Assembly (NCBI RefSeq): GCF_963966145.1
Contig: NC_091046.1
Span: forward strand, 33,728,001-33,792,000
Source: Tenebrio molitor
Taxonomy: Eukaryota > Arthropoda > Insecta > Coleoptera > Tenebrionidae
DNA: 64,000 nucleotides
Direction: 5' to 3'
In this document: one piece after another, positions 59,838 through 64,000 of the stretch
Layout of the letters: each line of letters begins with the position of its first letter
Numbering within the stretch: position 1 is the stretch's first letter
Made by a program: the position numbers and the translations under genes
The notes under the pieces: generated by a model
What the model was told of the DNA's origin: nothing
Database searches by the model: none
Seen by the model: the letters and a program-made list of their open reading frames with translations, nothing else

Positions 59838-60804
59838 TGCTACAGTATTGTTTGTAATTCTACAGCTGCTAACAATATTTTTATGTATTTTTTTTTGTTC
59901 ATTTAAAATTTATAAAAATATCCCACAAGTGGAAAATCTTAAAATGGCCTGATTTGTGAGTTGCTTCGTAATAGATAGTTTAATTATAAGTATTGAAAGT
60001 GTTTTGTTTACATTTATCTCTACTGATATATAAGTTTCTGTAAATGTTCCACTGCCTTAGTTTAGATTTTATGAAATGTTAAACCAGATATTTAAAAATA
60101 TTGTTGATGTACAGTGAGTGCAGCAATATTATATATTTTTAAAAAATATTTTGTTCTTTTTAATAGTATTGTAAAGCGACACAATTTTTGCGGCTTCCGT
60201 GAGATAAAGACAAGTAAATCCGCTATTGCAGCATGTCAATTAAGTTTGTTGCTAAAAATTGAAATGATCACATTGTGGTCGACTTTTACAAAAGTTAAAT
60301 ACTAGAATTTAGGAAATGTCTAACTTGAAGAAAAAGAAAAATAGCTACAATTACACGTAGTTGGTCTACTTTTTGTAATGGAACTTTGGAACTAATAGCG
60401 ATGAGTTTTGCCAAGTGTCAATTGTACATCTTTATTGTTTGTATCATTTACATAATAATTATTTAAAGCATATAGTGCAATTTGAGTTGCTACAGTGTAA
60501 CAAGTAATTCAAGTTGGTATCTTAAATATTGAAACAAGTGTTTCTTTAATAAACTTTTCACTTTTGAAATTTAAAAAATAAATGCAAAATCAGTACCCAT
60601 GTTTTTATTTATATTCTATACATTTTGCTTTAACTATAATAGTGTGTAAAAAATGAAATATAAATGTTGGAATTTTTTTAATATAGCCGGTTGTAGAATA
60701 AGATGAATTTTACATTTACAATTTAAAAGAAAGTGATTACTGAACAAAAATTTAACAATCGATACCTGTATCGTAGCAAGTTTTTAAACAATATTTTTAA
60801 AAAA
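59838..60804. other. RCC1 3' UTR and convergent P450 3' region
   Basis: AATAAA occurs on the plus strand at 60548-60553 and 60577-60582. TTTATT near 60603 could serve the minus-strand P450. No gene is seen between the two stops. Confidence 0.5.
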
Positions 60805-62574
60805 TTACAGTGAGCGTTCAGTAAATTTAGCCCAATATCGCTCTGCTGATAATGTAATTCCAGGGACAGGCTTGGTCGAAGGAAGTTTTGACCCAGGTGC
60901 TAGAGACACATCAAATTTTCTTAAAATTTCAGTAAAGAAGAAAAATATGCATGTTTTTGCTAAAACCTCTCCGAGGCACCGTCTTCTCCCTAAAATGAAA
61001 ATACAGTAAATACACTTATTGCTTAGATTGTTATACAGAGTGGAGTGCAAGAAATCTTTGGAATCTGTTTGCTACAAACGTTTTTCTAAAACCATTGTAC
61101 AAAAATCCGCGTAGCACTTAAGTATAATCCAAAACTGTTTACCTAAACCAAATGGAATGACCTTTTCATGCGGTAGTAGTAAACCGTTCTCATCTAAAAA
61201 TCTTTCAGGCATGAAAATTTCAGGATCTTTCCAATATTCTGTACTAGTGTTTATTGAATAAAAACTGAATAGAATTGTAGTGTCCTGTAACAAATGTTGA
61301 ATAAATTTCAAAAAATCCTAATTAAAAGCGTACCTTTGGTAAAAAGTATCCGTCCAAGTAAGTATCTTTCATTACTCGTCTAGGTCCAGCAATCGGAGTT
61401 ACATGACGAAATCTAAGAATTTCCAGTATGACTGCTTCTACGTAAGGCAACCTACAATTGAATAACGGTTTTATACATCCCCTCAAAATATATTAAAAAC
61501 CAAACTTGTGTCTGTCCGAGTAATCCAAAACGTGATCCTTATCAAAAGTTGCGTCGAGCTGAGCTTGTACTTTTTTTTGTATATCTGGATGCAGAATCAT
61601 CAACAAGAAACCGAAATCTAATGTTCCACTTGTAGTCTGAGTCCCAGCAATAAAAAGATCCAAACAAAGCATTATCAACTGATCATCTAAGAGAAATAAT
61701 AAAACGGTTTAATTTTTAACAGCGACATAAAAAATAATGTTCATTACCATTGAAAACTTCCGAGTTTTTGTTGGGCGTCTTAATCTCAGAAATATAACGA
61801 TATATCAGATCATCATTTCGTCCTTCTTGCCACATTTCTTGGTGTTCTTCAATTGTTTTCACAAAAAAGTTTTTTAATTTCTTATTAATCTCCTGTATTA
61901 AATTATAACCACACCATTCTGGTGCTATAAATCTTAACCACGGGTACTGCGTCAGAGTTCCGCCAGTCATATCAAACGCTTTTGATCTTACACTAAACAA
62001 ATCTAACAATTCGTTCAATTGATTATTTTTTCTCGATATTCTAGCACCGGTAGCTAATGTCCACAAGACATTCAACACAGCAGGTGCTATAAATTTATCA
62101 ACTTGAACATTAGACCCGTCCTCTTTCAAAGTAGACAACATTTCGACAACTTCGTCTCGTATCATTTCTTCCATTGGTTTTTTACCAAAACCTAAATTTC
62201 GTAAATGACGATTAACAAAATTTCTTTGAATGTGCCAGAGTTCTCCGTCGGTGCAGGTAACGCCTGTGGATATTTGAAACAGTTAGAATTTAACATGTCT
62301 CCTGAGACGATTTACTGACCTCTTTTCTTTCCCATACAACGCAACCTTAAAAAGAAATTGTCAGGGCGTCCCTCAAATTCCTCACGGATTAACACATCTC
62401 TGACGATAGGATACGAAAATACTGTAACTACATATTCATCTCCTAGTTTTAGTCCCAGTATATTTGTTTTATATCTTTTAGACAGTTCTGATAAAGCAAG
62501 ATGTTGTCCTCCTAGAGCTTTTGAGAGTTTCTTCAATTCTGGCAAGTTACCCACAAATGGCCACCATGGAGGAC
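60805..62574 (-). CDS. Cytochrome P450, CYP2 clan (first exon not found)
   Basis: Haem monooxygenase of the endoplasmic reticulum. Six exons join in frame to 464 aa: 62574-62320, 62263-61748, 61686-61506, 61451-61334, 61284-61143, 60989-60805. Landmarks: GPPWWPFVGNLPEL at the start, WHIQR (helix C), AGTQTTSGT (helix I oxygen-activation motif), EILRFRH (ExxR, helix K), MPERF, and haem-binding PFGLGRRRCLGE with the Cys ligand. The first exon listed begins after an acceptor (GTGTAG) in phase 1, so the N-terminal membrane anchor of about 30 residues lies upstream; I could not find it before the window edge. By text it resembles the insect CYP15/CYP305 group (juvenile-hormone epoxidase and relatives), but I would not fix the family without an alignment. 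Confidence 0.93.
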
Positions 62575-62627
62575 CTACACGTGAATTATTTCTCAATAGC
62601 AAGGCAAGATACAATTGTATAGCAATT

Positions 62628-62794
62628 TACAGTGTTTTCCTTTTGGTTTTCCTCTTTTGTCAATTATGTTTCACTATTTGTCAAAACTATTTCCTATCTC
62701 TATTAAATGTCGAAGTGACGTAAATATGATATAGTTTTGAGAAATAATGAAATATAATTGACAAAAGAGGAAAACCAAAAAAAAAAACAGTGTA
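62628..62794. repeat. MITE upstream of the P450 acceptor (167 bp)
   Basis: TTTGGTTTTCCTCTTTTGTCA and the complement form the arms, with TACAGTG/CACTGTA outer ends. It starts 54 bp from the P450 exon. Confidence 0.8.
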
Positions 62795-63057
62795 CCTATA
62801 TTTGGGGATACCTTGGCCTTTTTAAAAAGTAAACAGGAAGTAGGTCAAAAATTGCAATGATTTATTATTCCAAGAAATTTTTTTAAAATGTATGTATTTT
62901 ATTGTCCTCATCTACATTAAAATGGCATTGTTATTTAAATTACTCGCTTTGTTAATAGTGTCATATAGTCATAGATAGCCCGAATTTGAAACAATCGTGA
63001 ATGGTATATATCACTAGTTCATTTTGACTAATAATAATTATGTAATATCCGCATCTA

Positions 63058-63245
63058 AAGGGCCAGTTTATAGAAAGAGAATTAAATATTTTATTCCAAT
63101 TAAATTTTAATGCGCGATTAACCCATGAATCCGAAACTTCGATTGGTTCAGTCCACTTCATTCCTACGGTTCAGTCTGATCGCGTGTTCAGTTAATCTCG
63201 CATTAGATTAAGATTAACTTAATTTCGCTTGTGTAAACTGGCCCT
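63058..63245. repeat. MITE, 188 bp
   Basis: AGGGCCAGTTTATAGAAAGA on the left and CTTGTGTAAACTGGCCCT on the right form terminal inverted repeats. Confidence 0.7.
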
Positions 63246-63331
63246 TAATTAATTTAACTTAATTCAACAGGTTATTTGGTTTTGGCATGGCTTATACTGG
63301 GTGCCCCAAAATTCGCGGAACAAAGTACTAG

Positions 63332-63684
63332 TACTATCGCGGCCAAAATACTTTGGTCGTCAATGTGACATAAATGATATTCAATTGTAAAGCGAGCTTT
63401 AGGATGTTTAACCTTATTTTTTACTGTTGTCAAAATTATTTTAATCTATCAGTGTCATACAGGTGGGGTAAATCCCAGCTGCGGAGGCAGGGTTCAAAAG
63501 CAAAAGATCAACATGGTCACGGTTTAGACAACCTTCAGAAGCAAGTAAGACGATTTATCCAAAACTGAAGGTGCCATATTTTTGACAAGAATAATTTGAA
63601 ATTGTCATGTATATTGACATTAATACTTGATTTACATTTGAAGTGTCAAAAAGTGACGACCAAAGTATTTTGGCCGCGATAGTA
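63332..63684. repeat. MITE 'TACTATCGCGGCC' family, copy
   Basis: Ends TACTATCGCGGCCAAAATAC and complement, followed by TTGGTCGTCA / TGACGACCAA. From 63685 to 64000 I see nothing further. Confidence 0.85.
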
Positions 63685-64000
63685 CGTTGTTAAGTAGTCA
63701 TTAAGATATCAGGTAAAAATGTCTGAAAAAAAACTTTTTTGTAGAAGATATGGACCTATTCGTTACACTAAATGTGACAACATTTAAAAACATTCTAGAT
63801 ATAAGGCATTCACGATCTTTTTGGGACCGAGTTGGCTATGACCATCTAGTGATTTTGTTGGCAGTATCTCGGTGATAACTAAATTCCCTAAAGGAAATTG
63901 ACACTTTTTATCTTCGATCGTATATAGTAATATATACTACGTGGATGCGTAATGCAACGAGTTGGTGAGACACATTTGATGTTCCAAAAAATTGAAAAGA

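Noticed and set aside
1..64000. CRISPR array, bacterial operon or integrated virus
   Set aside because: No regularly spaced direct repeats, no operon-like packing and no viral genes beyond the LTR-element gag fragment. All long coding units are spliced host genes or transposons.

Overview
This is a stretch of an AT-rich animal nuclear genome, almost certainly an insect (a beetle-like genome would fit). The genes have short GT-AG introns. They encode insect orthologues of conserved animal proteins and a CYP2-clan P450. The space between and inside them is packed with Tc1/mariner-type, hAT-type and non-LTR elements and with many short inverted-repeat (MITE) copies. No bacterial, viral or CRISPR-type locus is present. 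I rebuilt exons by eye from splice signals, codon phase and family similarity; every internal junction given below is in frame.

Layout. 1-955: end of a minus-strand LTR retrotransposon (decayed gag, tRNA-Lys primer site, LTR). 1-5.5 kb: inverted-repeat elements. 5750-6977 (+): two-exon galactose-1-phosphate uridylyltransferase. 7.3-13.7 kb: repeats, including a Tc1-like element nested in a MITE. 13774-21620 (-): NPDC1/CAB-1-like membrane protein with a signal peptide, last exon not found. 22074-36186 (-): complete ten-exon XPR1 phosphate exporter (662 aa), with a 9.3-kb intron full of transposons, among them a long fold-back repeat. 36444-38254 (+): nine-exon METTL17, divergent from XPR1 across 257 bp. 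38504-42023 (-): eleven-exon FAM234/ITFG3-like membrane protein, convergent with METTL17. 42.4-52.8 kb: transposon block with a near-intact mariner-like element, an R4/Dong-like LINE with a long open RT-endonuclease frame inserted in an older non-LTR element, and a Tc1-like relic split by a hAT MITE. 53265-54232 (-): five-exon eIF6 (245 aa). 54.5-57.7 kb: MITEs. 58222-59837 (+): seven-exon RCC1. 60805-62574 (-): cytochrome P450 lacking only its first exon. 62.6-64 kb: MITEs.

The host genes are housekeeping genes and form no single pathway: galactose metabolism, phosphate export, mitochondrial ribosome assembly, 60S ribosome maturation, Ran-GTP generation and P450 oxidation. I did not find a convincing new multi-gene system. 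The most notable points are transposon biology (nested insertions with an empty-site paralogue in the same window, long fold-back repeats in introns, an R4-like LINE) and some gene-level oddities: altered metal ligands in GALT, a palindromic shared poly(A) signal, a possible bidirectional promoter and a tandem splice acceptor in RCC1.
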